This document shows positions 29,060 to 36,085 of a stretch of DNA of 36,085 bases, in pieces. Within the stretch, counting starts at the first letter, position 1; each line of letters begins with the position of its first letter. The translations under genes were made by a program, and so were the position numbers. The DNA is from a virus. The DNA is taken from positions 1 to 36,085 of the IMG/VR virus record IMGVR_UViG_3300045999_002792, one strand, 5' to 3'. The notes under the pieces were generated by a model. The model was given only the letters and a program-made list of their open reading frames with translations, had not been told where the DNA came from and searched no databases.

Positions 29060-29748
29060 GATTGTGCTCCCATCCATACCGGAAAGTTAGGGTCTCCGCC
29101 AATGTACATAACCCAAACCCTTTGACCTGGTTGAGGTTTGTATTTTCCTATAAGGTTTAAAGTAGCAATGATACCCGGTGTAGCGGGCCCAACCCCTGCT
29201 GCATCAGAGCTTATAAAGGTATTTGTGTTACTAGCTGAAGAGACAAATTGTATATAGTCCCCAGCATCTAGATCTAATATAAGGCCCACAGTCATTGTTA
29301 TTTCTGCGTTATTTCCAGCCAGTGTAATCTTAGTGTTGCTGTCAGGAATGTCTACGCCATTTTTTCTAAACCAGATGTTTGCGGTTCCAGAGCTGGAGTT
29401 AGTCTTAATGAGCATAGCGGAAAACTGAACAAAGTAATCTCCAGTCTCTTCTACATATATACGGCTTCCATCTAAGTAGGTTTTACTAGCGTCGCCCTCA
29501 ACCCAACTAGTATTAATTACAGTGGCTGTGTTAACCCCAATGGCTTGGTCGGCAGTTGTGTAAAAAGTTCCGTATGGGTAATTAGTTTGAGATATAGAAC
29601 CCCCACCAGCATTTGGAGCCCACCCCGTCCACTCAACTTCACCTGTAACCTGTGGCACTGTTAAGCGTGCCCGCCCATTTTCTTCAGGGTCGTTCGCGTC
29701 TTGAACAAACCCTTCATAAAGCCCATAATATCTTTTGTCATACGACAT
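29056..29748 (-). CDS. gp5-like baseplate spike protein with C1q-like insertion (230 aa)
   Basis: A 230-residue protein. Residues 7-45 (YYGLYEGFVQDANDPEENGR, then VPQVTGEVEWTGWAP) and 204-230 (PQPGQRVWVMYIGGDPNFPV, then WMGAQS) together make the gp5/VgrG-type OB fold. About 57-201 is an added domain with GDYFVQFSAMLIKT, WFRKNG and LDLDAGDYIQFVSSAS, a pattern like the C1q/TNF-type jelly roll. The OB fold trimerises on the hub, and the insertion is extra. No lysozyme domain or beta-helix needle is present. Insertion between OB strands is inferred from the sequence pattern. Confidence 0.75.
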   Translation of the reverse strand: MSYDKRYYGLYEGFVQDANDPEENGRARLTVPQVTGEVEWTGWAPNAGGGSISQTNYPYGTFYTTADQAIGVNTATVINTSWVEGDASKTYLDGSRIYVEETGDYFVQFSAMLIKTNSSSGTANIWFRKNGVDIPDSNTKITLAGNNAEITMTVGLILDLDAGDYIQFVSSASNTNTFISSDAAGVGPATPGIIATLNLIGKYKPQPGQRVWVMYIGGDPNFPVWMGAQS

Positions 29749-31091
29749 TAGAGGTCACCCTTTCTTTGCAGTCTAGAGACAACATAGGATGGTTTACGAA
29801 CCTCTGGAGCTATTGATTCTAAAGATGTAGTTGTGCTTCTCCAAACAGGAGGGGTAACCTTAACAGATCCTGAAGACGGTTTGGCACGATTGTTTAAAGT
29901 TCCAAAGCTGCCCTTCAACTGAGGTGATGGCGCTACAGAACGTTTTAAAAGTTGAGTAGTTGGCTTTACTTTAGTTTGGCGTACGTTTGGAATAATAGTT
30001 CTAGCAGGGTTTGCTCGTGGGGCAGATATGTTTTTATTATCTGTCCAATCAGTAGCTGATCCCAACGAATCAGTTCCAATCTCTAAGAATGTTGTATAGG
30101 TATAAACGTTTCTTTGGGTTTCTACAATACAATGCTCAGTATTTAAAATTGTCCAATACCCGGAGTAAGTTGCTCCAAGTCCTGTAAGATACACAGGTAA
30201 ATCGGGCCTTAGTTTTACATCTCCAATAACTTCAACACGCGCCCGATAAGGAAAAGTAGAGTTAATATTGTCAGCAGCAGTGGCTTCGTAATTAGCAATT
30301 TGAGAGTCTGTAGCAACTACAGATGTTTCAAATCTGTCAAAGAATTCTGGCTGAAACTTAAGTTTAGTTTTTTTCAACCGCTTTTGATTGGTAGTTTTAA
30401 CAGCAATTTTGTTAAAACGATCCACACCAGTAATAGCTACAGCAGCTTTCTGCGCGTCCCCATATGGAACAGACTCACCAATTAAAGGCGTAAAGGAGTA
30501 CATAGAGGTGCCGTCAATGCTTCCTACGTCGCCCATGGTTAAAATAGGAGCTTCTGCACGATACTTAGAATAGTCTTCTAATAGGGGTTGGAAGTAGAGC
30601 TCAGTGTTTTCTGCTCGTAAGGAGTAACCAGATTGCTTTGCTAAGCGAATCATAAACTCCCAGTCAGTGTGGCCAGCTTGAGCTATTTGTTCATACACAC
30701 GAGGGTGAGGAACTGCATAGCAAACAAATCCATGGGACTTAGCAATCTTTTTAACAACCACATCAGCTGTAACATCTCTATAAATTGTCTGAGAAGGTTT
30801 CTTCATACTATAGGAGGCCCCAATTACAGTGACTTCCACGTAGTCTTTTCCTGGAGTTCTGTTAGGAGTGACGTGGTGGATGTAGCCAAAAAACTCTCTA
30901 CTACCGCCTGTGCTCTTAGTGGTTATCTGCACAGGAGATCCAGGCTCAATGCTTTCATAAAGCACGCCCCAGTCTTTAAACGTTAATACAGCCATTTCAT
31001 GCTTATAGCGCTCTTGATATATGTAAGCGCTGTAAACCGTTACTGGTTGTAAATCGGTTTGAGGAAAAGAAACGGAGATGTAATCAAACAT
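29748..31091 (-). CDS. Baseplate hub protein, gpD/gp27-like (447 aa)
   Basis: A 447-residue hub protein in the gpD-like position. The first 130 residues carry tail-tube-like strands (VSFPQTDLQPVTVYSAYIYQ, AVLTFKDWGVLYESIEPGSP) and EFFGYIHHVTPNRTPGKDYV. TDWEFMIRLAKQSGYSLRAE is typical of the central hub domain. The C-terminal 70 residues are a basic, Pro/Ser-rich linker (TQLLKRSVAPSPQLKGSFG). It would form the trimeric connection between the tail tube and the spike next to it. The gene order (LysM/gp53-like, D-like, spike, gp25, J, I) is standard for contractile baseplates. Confidence 0.83.
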   Translation of the reverse strand: MFDYISVSFPQTDLQPVTVYSAYIYQERYKHEMAVLTFKDWGVLYESIEPGSPVQITTKSTGGSREFFGYIHHVTPNRTPGKDYVEVTVIGASYSMKKPSQTIYRDVTADVVVKKIAKSHGFVCYAVPHPRVYEQIAQAGHTDWEFMIRLAKQSGYSLRAENTELYFQPLLEDYSKYRAEAPILTMGDVGSIDGTSMYSFTPLIGESVPYGDAQKAAVAITGVDRFNKIAVKTTNQKRLKKTKLKFQPEFFDRFETSVVATDSQIANYEATAADNINSTFPYRARVEVIGDVKLRPDLPVYLTGLGATYSGYWTILNTEHCIVETQRNVYTYTTFLEIGTDSLGSATDWTDNKNISAPRANPARTIIPNVRQTKVKPTTQLLKRSVAPSPQLKGSFGTLNNRAKPSSGSVKVTPPVWRSTTTSLESIAPEVRKPSYVVSRLQRKGDL

Positions 31092-31362
31092 TTGGTATCC
31101 GTAAAACAGTTCCCGCTGGGATGTTAGTAATATCTGTAATTTCTGGATTGTATTCCATAATGATCCACCAAAATCCAGGGCGCTTGTAGTACTGGTTTGA
31201 AATTTGGTCTAGGCGCTCGCCTTCAACGTATACGTGCTCTCTCCATGATGTTAGCCCTAGGTTAGAGAACTTATAAAAAACTACAGGGTCAGAGTCACCA
31301 TTTTCTGTTACAGAAAAAAAGTCTACAACTGAATATTCATAACGAGAGTTTTGAAAAATCAT
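31084..31362 (-). CDS. LysM/gp53-like baseplate protein (92 aa)
   Basis: A 92-residue protein with a LysM-type region in its second half: VYVEGERLDQISNQYYKRPG, then FWWIIMEYNPEITDITNIPA and GTVLRIPN, the usual order of a LysM fold as in gpX and T4 gp53. In contractile tails these small proteins join the wedges or the hub to the tube. It overlaps the hub gene by 8 bases. It is too short and too internal to be a host lysin. Confidence 0.78.
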   Translation of the reverse strand: MIFQNSRYEYSVVDFFSVTENGDSDPVVFYKFSNLGLTSWREHVYVEGERLDQISNQYYKRPGFWWIIMEYNPEITDITNIPAGTVLRIPNV

Positions 31363-31370
31363 ATTATCTC

Positions 31371-32519
31371 CTACGCGTTCACTAATCCGGTACCGGTCAT
31401 TGCGGTAAAGTTAATAGTTACCATAGTTCTAATTGGAATCATAGACTCCGTAAATGCAACGTGGTTAACGTTTAAAGAGCTAATCCAACCAACATACGAA
31501 AGGCTATCTGCTGATGGCCCTAGCTGCATAGCAACTAGGATTGGTTGAATAAACCCAATGTCTGCGGTCTTTCGTCCAAGCAGGTTTGACCAGTCTTTTT
31601 TCTCAGCCGCTCCAGCTCCGTTTACAGTTTTAAACAGGTACTCGAGGTCAGCTAACGTGCCCTTATCCATAAGCTCATAAATTCTTGCAGATATAGCTGT
31701 GTCTTTGTTTTCCTCTGGGTAACCTGCTCTGTAGTACTTTGCCCAATATTCAGATGGCGGAATAGAAAATCGTTTTCCGGTAGGGGTGTCAGATACAGCA
31801 AACCTGTAGTCCCCTTTAAAGCACGCAAAGTCGTTAGTTCTATCAAGAACTAGGCTTACCGTAACGTTGGTGTTACCAAGAAAAACACCAGAGACTGACC
31901 TAAATCTGTCTGCTGCTGTTGGAGTCACATCCATATTAATAGACACTGAGCTATTAATTGACTCTGGGTTCCAAAGAAACTGGAATCCATATTTTCTATC
32001 TCCAGTTAAAAGTGTTCCTGCTCTTGAAGCCGCGTTGTATTGATTTGCTTCAGTAGCGCCTGGGGATGAGGTCAGCCCTTTAAGAGTTGTGGCTTTTGTT
32101 GCTTGGCCTTGGTTAGTCTTAGATAGATCATACTCTCCAAGGTAAAACCATATTCTTCCACGGCGTAAGCCATGAAAGGAATCATATGAAGTATTTTTTA
32201 CAAAAGTTCGCTCATTAGTACCTACGTTAATTGGGCGTACAGGCAAGCTCCAAGAATGCGGAGGCAAGTTAAACTTATAGCCCTTTGGTATGGTTACTCC
32301 AGGGAATCCCTTTGTAGGAGCAGAGCTTGGTCTAATAATGTCAGCTGGTGCTACCGCGTTAGTTCCATAGATCTGCGTATTTTGTAAAGACTGCGGTGAT
32401 GTAGAGAACTGGGTGTTGCCTAAAGCAACGGCGGACTTTCCAAGCTTCGCTAGTCTTTCCGCCCCCTCGTCCGTAGATGCGGAAAGATTAACCGCTCCTT
32501 TTCCACTATTTAGTGTCAT
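31371..32519 (-). CDS. Tail tube initiator / baseplate hub-type protein (382 aa)
   Basis: A 382-residue protein. Residues about 145-300 contain GFQFLWNPESINSSVSINMD, RFRSVSGVFLGNTNVTVSLV and later LSYVGWISSLNVNHVAFTES, a pattern like the CIS tube initiator (gp48/gp54-type) or gpX-side hub proteins. The first 140 residues are a polar linker without a recognised fold. It lies directly downstream of the tape-measure gene (TAATG overlap), where a tube-baseplate connector is expected. The exact name of the family is inference. Confidence 0.65.
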   Translation of the reverse strand: MTLNSGKGAVNLSASTDEGAERLAKLGKSAVALGNTQFSTSPQSLQNTQIYGTNAVAPADIIRPSSAPTKGFPGVTIPKGYKFNLPPHSWSLPVRPINVGTNERTFVKNTSYDSFHGLRRGRIWFYLGEYDLSKTNQGQATKATTLKGLTSSPGATEANQYNAASRAGTLLTGDRKYGFQFLWNPESINSSVSINMDVTPTAADRFRSVSGVFLGNTNVTVSLVLDRTNDFACFKGDYRFAVSDTPTGKRFSIPPSEYWAKYYRAGYPEENKDTAISARIYELMDKGTLADLEYLFKTVNGAGAAEKKDWSNLLGRKTADIGFIQPILVAMQLGPSADSLSYVGWISSLNVNHVAFTESMIPIRTMVTINFTAMTGTGLVNA

Positions 32520-34729
32520 TATCTACCTCCTATAAACGAGCGAAGATCTCCGCTTGAAAGAACGCTCTTAACTTCTGCAGCAACTGACTTAGGGTCTTTG
32601 GCACCGCTTATGCTAATTGTTACGCCGCCATAATTATTGGTAGTTCCTGCTCCACCCATTTGGCCACTTGAGCCTTGAATTGTGGAAAGCGTATCGGGAG
32701 CAAACTTTGATAAGAAGTCTCTTAATGACCCCATAGCAGAGGAGAAGAAGTTGCCTCCCTTATTGTCGTTGTTCGAAGCGCTAGGTGTAGGACTTCCTGA
32801 AGGTTTATCACCTTTAAGGTAATGGTTAGTACTCCAAGAAGAAAAATCAGCACCACCCTTTGACATGTGGTAGGCCACACGAGCGTTAGTTAGTGGGTCG
32901 TAAAGATCTTCCATCTTTCCTAACTTAAACTTCTTTCGGTCTGCAAAAGGCCCTGTTCCAGCCATTGTCCAAACTTTTTCCATGCGCTCCTTATAAAGGT
33001 CACCAAGCATGTTAATCTGGAAAAGGCCTAAGGAGTAGTCTCCTGTGTTTTTATTAGGATTAAGAGCATTTGGGTTATAACCGGACTCACGCTCAAGGAT
33101 GGTAAGAGCGTTCTTTAAACCTTCTCCTTTAAAGCCTGCTTTTTTAAGAATGTCAGTTACATCACCGATCTTCATAGGGTCTGCGCCCCATGAGTGGGAG
33201 TGCTTTACTCCTCCTCCTTCATGACGGCCATCTGTATTTAAAAGATGGTTAGGTATAATAACGCCATCACTCTTAGGTAAGAAAAGCTCTGGACCCTTTT
33301 CACCAACAACGTATGGCTTAGAACCTCCTACAGAACCGCCTTCAGCTCTAGTTCCAATACCAAGGGCTGAAAATAACATGCCCATCAGTGTTGATGGAGT
33401 ACCGTTAGCCATTCCACCAAAGCCACCAAATATTCCCTTAAGGAAAGAACCGCCACTTAGAACTCCAGTTAATCGGTCCATAGCATTTGCTGCAGCTTGC
33501 ATAGCTTCAGCAGCATTGTTGCTAACTGTAAACGCGCCAGCTCCAGCTCTAGCAGTCTGCTGTATACCTTCCATAGCTTTTGTTTGTCGATCACTGAAGC
33601 TAGTAATAGCCTCGGTTGTAAGACCGGCTTTTTGTAGCTCGCTCTTCTTATAAGACTTAGATACGCCAGATGCCCTAGCGTATAGCGCTGCCTTTACTTG
33701 AGACCTCAGGTACTCGTCGCTACCAAAATAATTATTTAAAAGCTGGTCTAGAGAGTTACCTGGTTGGAATCCCATATCCAAATCAGCTTTAGTGATTGGA
33801 TCAGAACCAAGCTTTTCTCTATTTAACTTATCCCACACATCGTTTGCGATGTCTTTAAAGCTTTTCATTTGACCAGTTAGAGGGTCTCTAATTTGAATTC
33901 CAATACTTCGTAGCATGTTAACGCTTCGGCCTTGTTGTAAAGCCGCGTATGCTCCCATGCTGTTCTGCAATCCAGCGCCAGGGGTCAAGTTAGACATTGT
34001 GCCTACGCCAGCCAACAAGTTTTCATAACCAGGAAGAGCCATACCAATACCCATTTGCTGCCCAGCTGCCATAGCCAAAGGAGCATCCATAGGATCGGTG
34101 ATAGTACCTCGTTGAGAGAACTGTCGTTGAACACCGCTTACACGGTTGTACGCTTCTTCTCTAGTGTTTTGAAAAGGCCCGCCCATAAATCCTGGAATAA
34201 AACTAGCTGATCTAGGTTGGCTATTTGGGTCTTGCAAACCAAACGCCATAGCGCGGTTGGTTAACAGGTTCATTCCTACTTGCTTATTTGTTTCAGGAAG
34301 TGCTTGGCTCATCAAGCTGTATCCAGTAACAGCAGCTGCTACAAACTTCTTTTGCCCTGGGGAGAGCATGTCAGACATAGCAGGTGTTCCACCGCTACCG
34401 CCTCCAGACCCGCCCTGTGCTGGGGTAGGTTGAGGAGCAATTGTGCTTGGTAAAGGCTGGCCGTTAGGGCCAAGTAACCCACTGTAACGTGGGGTTGGTT
34501 GCGGCATCACTGTATTAGCAGATGCCTGCACACCACCGCCGGAAGAAAATGCTTGATTAGCAGCTGCCCCTAAACGCGAGACACTGCTACTTAAAATATT
34601 TGCAAAGGTAGAGGCTCTAGTAATGCCAAGAGTCATCTTGTCATTGACACGGTCAACCGTCTCAGATAGGTCGGCAAGTAGGGACGAGAACTTTGACCCG
34701 CCTAAATTCATGCCAGATTTGCTATCCAC
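32519..34729 (-). CDS. Tail tape-measure protein with lytic transglycosylase domain (736 aa)
   Basis: A 736-residue protein with a Ser/Ala/Gln-rich helical N-terminal region. A GGSVGGSKPYVVGEKGPELF motif (with IIPNHLL following), common in tape-measure proteins, lies before the C-terminal domain. About residue 545 starts an SLT-type transglycosylase: ILERESGYNPNALNPN with the catalytic Glu, then YSLGLFQINMLG. The SLT domain would cut peptidoglycan during DNA entry. The start is GTG at 34729. It shares one base with the upstream frame (TAGTG) and is preceded by AAAGGAGG 9 bases away. The length implies a tail of roughly 100 nm by the usual 0.15 nm per residue rule, an upper bound. Confidence 0.85.
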   Translation of the reverse strand: MDSKSGMNLGGSKFSSLLADLSETVDRVNDKMTLGITRASTFANILSSSVSRLGAAANQAFSSGGGVQASANTVMPQPTPRYSGLLGPNGQPLPSTIAPQPTPAQGGSGGGSGGTPAMSDMLSPGQKKFVAAAVTGYSLMSQALPETNKQVGMNLLTNRAMAFGLQDPNSQPRSASFIPGFMGGPFQNTREEAYNRVSGVQRQFSQRGTITDPMDAPLAMAAGQQMGIGMALPGYENLLAGVGTMSNLTPGAGLQNSMGAYAALQQGRSVNMLRSIGIQIRDPLTGQMKSFKDIANDVWDKLNREKLGSDPITKADLDMGFQPGNSLDQLLNNYFGSDEYLRSQVKAALYARASGVSKSYKKSELQKAGLTTEAITSFSDRQTKAMEGIQQTARAGAGAFTVSNNAAEAMQAAANAMDRLTGVLSGGSFLKGIFGGFGGMANGTPSTLMGMLFSALGIGTRAEGGSVGGSKPYVVGEKGPELFLPKSDGVIIPNHLLNTDGRHEGGGVKHSHSWGADPMKIGDVTDILKKAGFKGEGLKNALTILERESGYNPNALNPNKNTGDYSLGLFQINMLGDLYKERMEKVWTMAGTGPFADRKKFKLGKMEDLYDPLTNARVAYHMSKGGADFSSWSTNHYLKGDKPSGSPTPSASNNDNKGGNFFSSAMGSLRDFLSKFAPDTLSTIQGSSGQMGGAGTTNNYGGVTISISGAKDPKSVAAEVKSVLSSGDLRSFIGGR

Positions 34730-34887
34730 TATCTGGTTCCTCCTTTATACCTTTGTGTTCGTTCTATCCAGTTCATTCGTTCTCTGTAAGATAGAGCGCG
34801 AATGTCAGATAAAGTCCATCCATTAAATGTTCTAGTCAATACTTCGTACTGATCTAGAAGCGCTTCGTAGTCCGTCTCTCTATAGAC
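34729..34887 (-). CDS. Second frame of tail assembly chaperone, reached by frameshift (52 aa)
   Basis: A 52-codon open frame reading VYRETDYEALLDQYEVLTRT, then FNGWTLSDIRALSYRERMNW and ending KGGTR, with TAG at 34729-34731. In this frame no ATG or GTG lies between the previous stop (TGA upstream) and codon 38. The only TTG (34839) has no ribosome-binding site. The frame overlaps the end of the previous gene by a few codons and ends exactly where the tape-measure gene starts. A short frame here, just before the tape measure, is the usual place for a programmed frameshift in tail assembly chaperones. Confidence 0.65.
   Translation of the reverse strand, partial: VYRETDYEALLDQYEVLTRTFNGWTLSDIRALSYRERMNWIERTQRYKGGTR
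34739..34746 (-). promoter_or_regulatory. Strong ribosome-binding site of the tape-measure gene
   Basis: AAAGGAGG on the minus strand lies 9 bases before the GTG at 34729. It fixes the tape-measure start and lies inside the frameshifted chaperone frame. Confidence 0.8.
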
Positions 34888-35680
34888 GAAACAAGTCGAC
34901 CAGGCTAAGTGGCAGACTCATATCTTCACCACATGCCTTACAGGCCTTCTTCACCTCCCCAAGGCGTGGACCTGGGTTCTTCTCAAGAATCTGATCGATA
35001 ATCTTTGCTCGGTCTGCCATGCTTAACGACAAGGCAGTAGAAGCGCCTACAGATGGTGCGCCGTTTATTGTTACGATACATCCAGATAGTAATAAGGTAT
35101 TAATTTCAGCAGAAGTCTTATCCATATTCTCCATAAGCTTCTTTTGAACAATACCGTTTGGCAACATAACCGTTACTACTCCGCGAGTAGTTTCGACTTC
35201 CCATGCTCGATCTGCTATTGGGTCCTCAAGTTTTTTCTCGGGGACATCAGAGATCAAATCAATATTTGCAGTTCCTTCTTGTCTACAAGATTGGCACTGC
35301 ACTGGTACATCGATTGTGTTACCAAAAGTCACACGGCGAACTCCGATAAGGATTGCGTCGCGGTCTCCTGACAATAGGGTATCTAAGTCATCCTTAGAAA
35401 CCTGCTCTGAACCAAGCGCAATAAGGCCACGTTGGAGTAGTACGTTTAACGACTTACCAACTGTTCCTGCTTTTGCAATTGCCTCTTCGTCAGCTCCGGT
35501 AAGTTCTCTAACTTCAGCTGTAGTGATTAATTCTCCAGCTTCGTTAATAAACCCACCAGGTAGTTTTACTACAGACTCTGAAGGGGCCCGGGTCTTAATT
35601 TCAACCGCGGGCTCCTCCATAGCCTTCTTTGCAAACTGTTCAATTAGTTTTGCGTCTGTTATTACTTGTGGTTGTGACAA
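34880..35680 (-). CDS. T4 gp26-like baseplate/tail assembly chaperone (266 aa)
   Basis: A 266-residue protein resembling T4 gp26/gp51-type baseplate assembly proteins of myoviruses: EVRELTGADEEAIAK, LLSGDRDAILIGVRRVTFGN, then CQSC (C129, C132) and KACKACGEDMSLPL (C247, C250), a split zinc ribbon. The last codons are TTG TTT CGT CTA TAG. A +1 shift on TTT C, decoded as Phe in either frame, would continue into the 52-codon frame behind it. In the normal frame it ends at 34880. It lies directly between the tail tube and the tape measure, the place of the frameshifted chaperone in many tailed phages. Confidence 0.75.
   Translation of the reverse strand: MSQPQVITDAKLIEQFAKKAMEEPAVEIKTRAPSESVVKLPGGFINEAGELITTAEVRELTGADEEAIAKAGTVGKSLNVLLQRGLIALGSEQVSKDDLDTLLSGDRDAILIGVRRVTFGNTIDVPVQCQSCRQEGTANIDLISDVPEKKLEDPIADRAWEVETTRGVVTVMLPNGIVQKKLMENMDKTSAEINTLLLSGCIVTINGAPSVGASTALSLSMADRAKIIDQILEKNPGPRLGEVKKACKACGEDMSLPLSLVDLFRL
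34888..34894 (-). other. Candidate +1 ribosomal slip site
   Basis: Minus strand TTG TTT C (34894-34888), two codons before the stop of the chaperone's frame 0. The tRNA on TTT can re-pair with TTC after a +1 slip, since Phe is encoded by both, and the following codons GTC TAT AGA open the second frame. A -2 shift would lead to the same frame. Proposed from sequence only. Confidence 0.5.
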
Positions 35681-35705
35681 TTTTTACTCCTAGATAGATT
35701 TGGGG

Positions 35706-36085
35706 TTAAGCGATTGGCTTGAAGTTTGAATCAACGAATGATACAGAAAGTCCTTCGTGTACGAGTGTCATTGACTCAAACAAGATGCCGCCGTCTCCAG
35801 CGTTCAGCTCGTTGTAGTTCAAGCCAGTGATCCATGCGTTGTGTACGCGGAAGCGCATACGTGGCAAGTTGTCATCTGCTGCTGTTCCAGGTGTAGCCGA
35901 CGCATTTGGGTGATCCATTACATAGATGTCAATGTTCACACGGAAGTTCTTATTAGTTCCTGTGTTCAAGCCTTCGCCAGATGCTGCCGAGAAAAGGCCC
36001 TTCATCCATGTGATTGCCTGGTCGTTTCCGTAAAGAACGCCACGCTGGAAGGTGACTGGAACAAAAGTTGTCATGCCAGGAATCT
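35706..36085 (-). CDS. Tail tube protein gp19-like, 5' end outside window
   Basis: The visible 126 codons match the second half of T4 gp19-type tube proteins: PVTFQRGVLYGNDQAITWMK, then RVNIDIYVMDHPN, MRFRVHNAWITGLNYNELNA and ILFESMTLVHEGLSVSF. An ATG at 36074 can be read, but the frame stays open to the window edge with IPG before it, and the usual family N-terminus (the first 30-40 residues) is missing. The gene therefore probably starts to the right. The protein polymerises into the inner tube of the contractile tail. It precedes the chaperone gene by 25 bases. Confidence 0.85.
   Translation of the reverse strand, partial: IPGMTTFVPVTFQRGVLYGNDQAITWMKGLFSAASGEGLNTGTNKNFRVNIDIYVMDHPNASATPGTAADDNLPRMRFRVHNAWITGLNYNELNAGDGGILFESMTLVHEGLSVSFVDSNFKPIA

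Noticed and set aside
34729-34839. Independent small gene starting at the TTG at 34839
   Set aside because: No ribosome-binding site precedes it, and the frame continues upstream without a stop through conserved-looking sequence into the end of the chaperone gene.
1-36085. tRNA genes
   Set aside because: The gaps between genes are too short (mostly under 70 bases; the largest, 103 bases, holds a terminator), and no cloverleaf-like sequence was seen.

Overview
This window is part of a tailed-phage genome (or a closely related prophage or metagenomic phage contig). Every gene I can support, about 58 of them, lies on the minus strand, and the genes are packed with overlaps of 1 to 31 bases or very short gaps. 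The tail is contractile (myovirus-like): there is a tail tube protein, a gp25/J/I baseplate set, a gpD-like hub and a gp5-like spike. A WhiB-family iron-sulfur protein points to an actinobacterial host, since WhiB is essentially confined to Actinobacteria and their phages. The moderate-to-low GC content would suit a low-GC freshwater actinobacterium better than Streptomyces or Mycobacterium. The exact host is inference.

Reading in the direction of transcription (right to left): 36085-32519 holds the end of the tail tube gene, a tail assembly chaperone whose short second frame seems reachable only by a ribosomal frameshift, and a tape-measure protein with a lytic transglycosylase domain. 32519-24453 is the baseplate: tube initiator, LysM/gp53-like protein, hub, spike with an apparent C1q-like insertion, gp25, J and a large tail protein I with receptor-binding-type modules. 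24440-23470 holds a small membrane protein and a protein with a very acidic tail.

23466-14959 is the replication block: a winged-helix protein, DnaC-like loader, SWIM zinc-finger protein, DnaB-like helicase, DnaG-like primase, dNMP kinase, a small membrane protein, an SNF2-type helicase, a ribbon-helix-helix regulator, a MerR-type HTH protein and a putative ssDNA-binding protein. 14889-8525 holds family A DNA polymerase and a recombination set: RecA, an Hjc-like nuclease, WhiB, a Cas4-like nuclease and a RuvC-like resolvase. 8525-7186 has small zinc-ribbon proteins, an SpoVS homologue and a basic protein, ending in a clear intrinsic terminator at 7138-7169.

Below the terminator a second unit (7082 to 1) starts with a candidate promoter and direct repeats. 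It holds a metallophosphoesterase, a long run of small, mostly unrecognised proteins (some of them paralogous pairs), a nucleotidyltransferase-like protein and a partial HAD-like protein. No integrase, repressor, terminase, capsid, tRNA, insertion sequence or CRISPR array is visible in the window. The best leads are the frameshift at 34888, the domain insertions and repeats in the baseplate proteins, the WhiB with altered cysteine spacing, the phage SpoVS gene and the small-protein cluster at 2315-5645.
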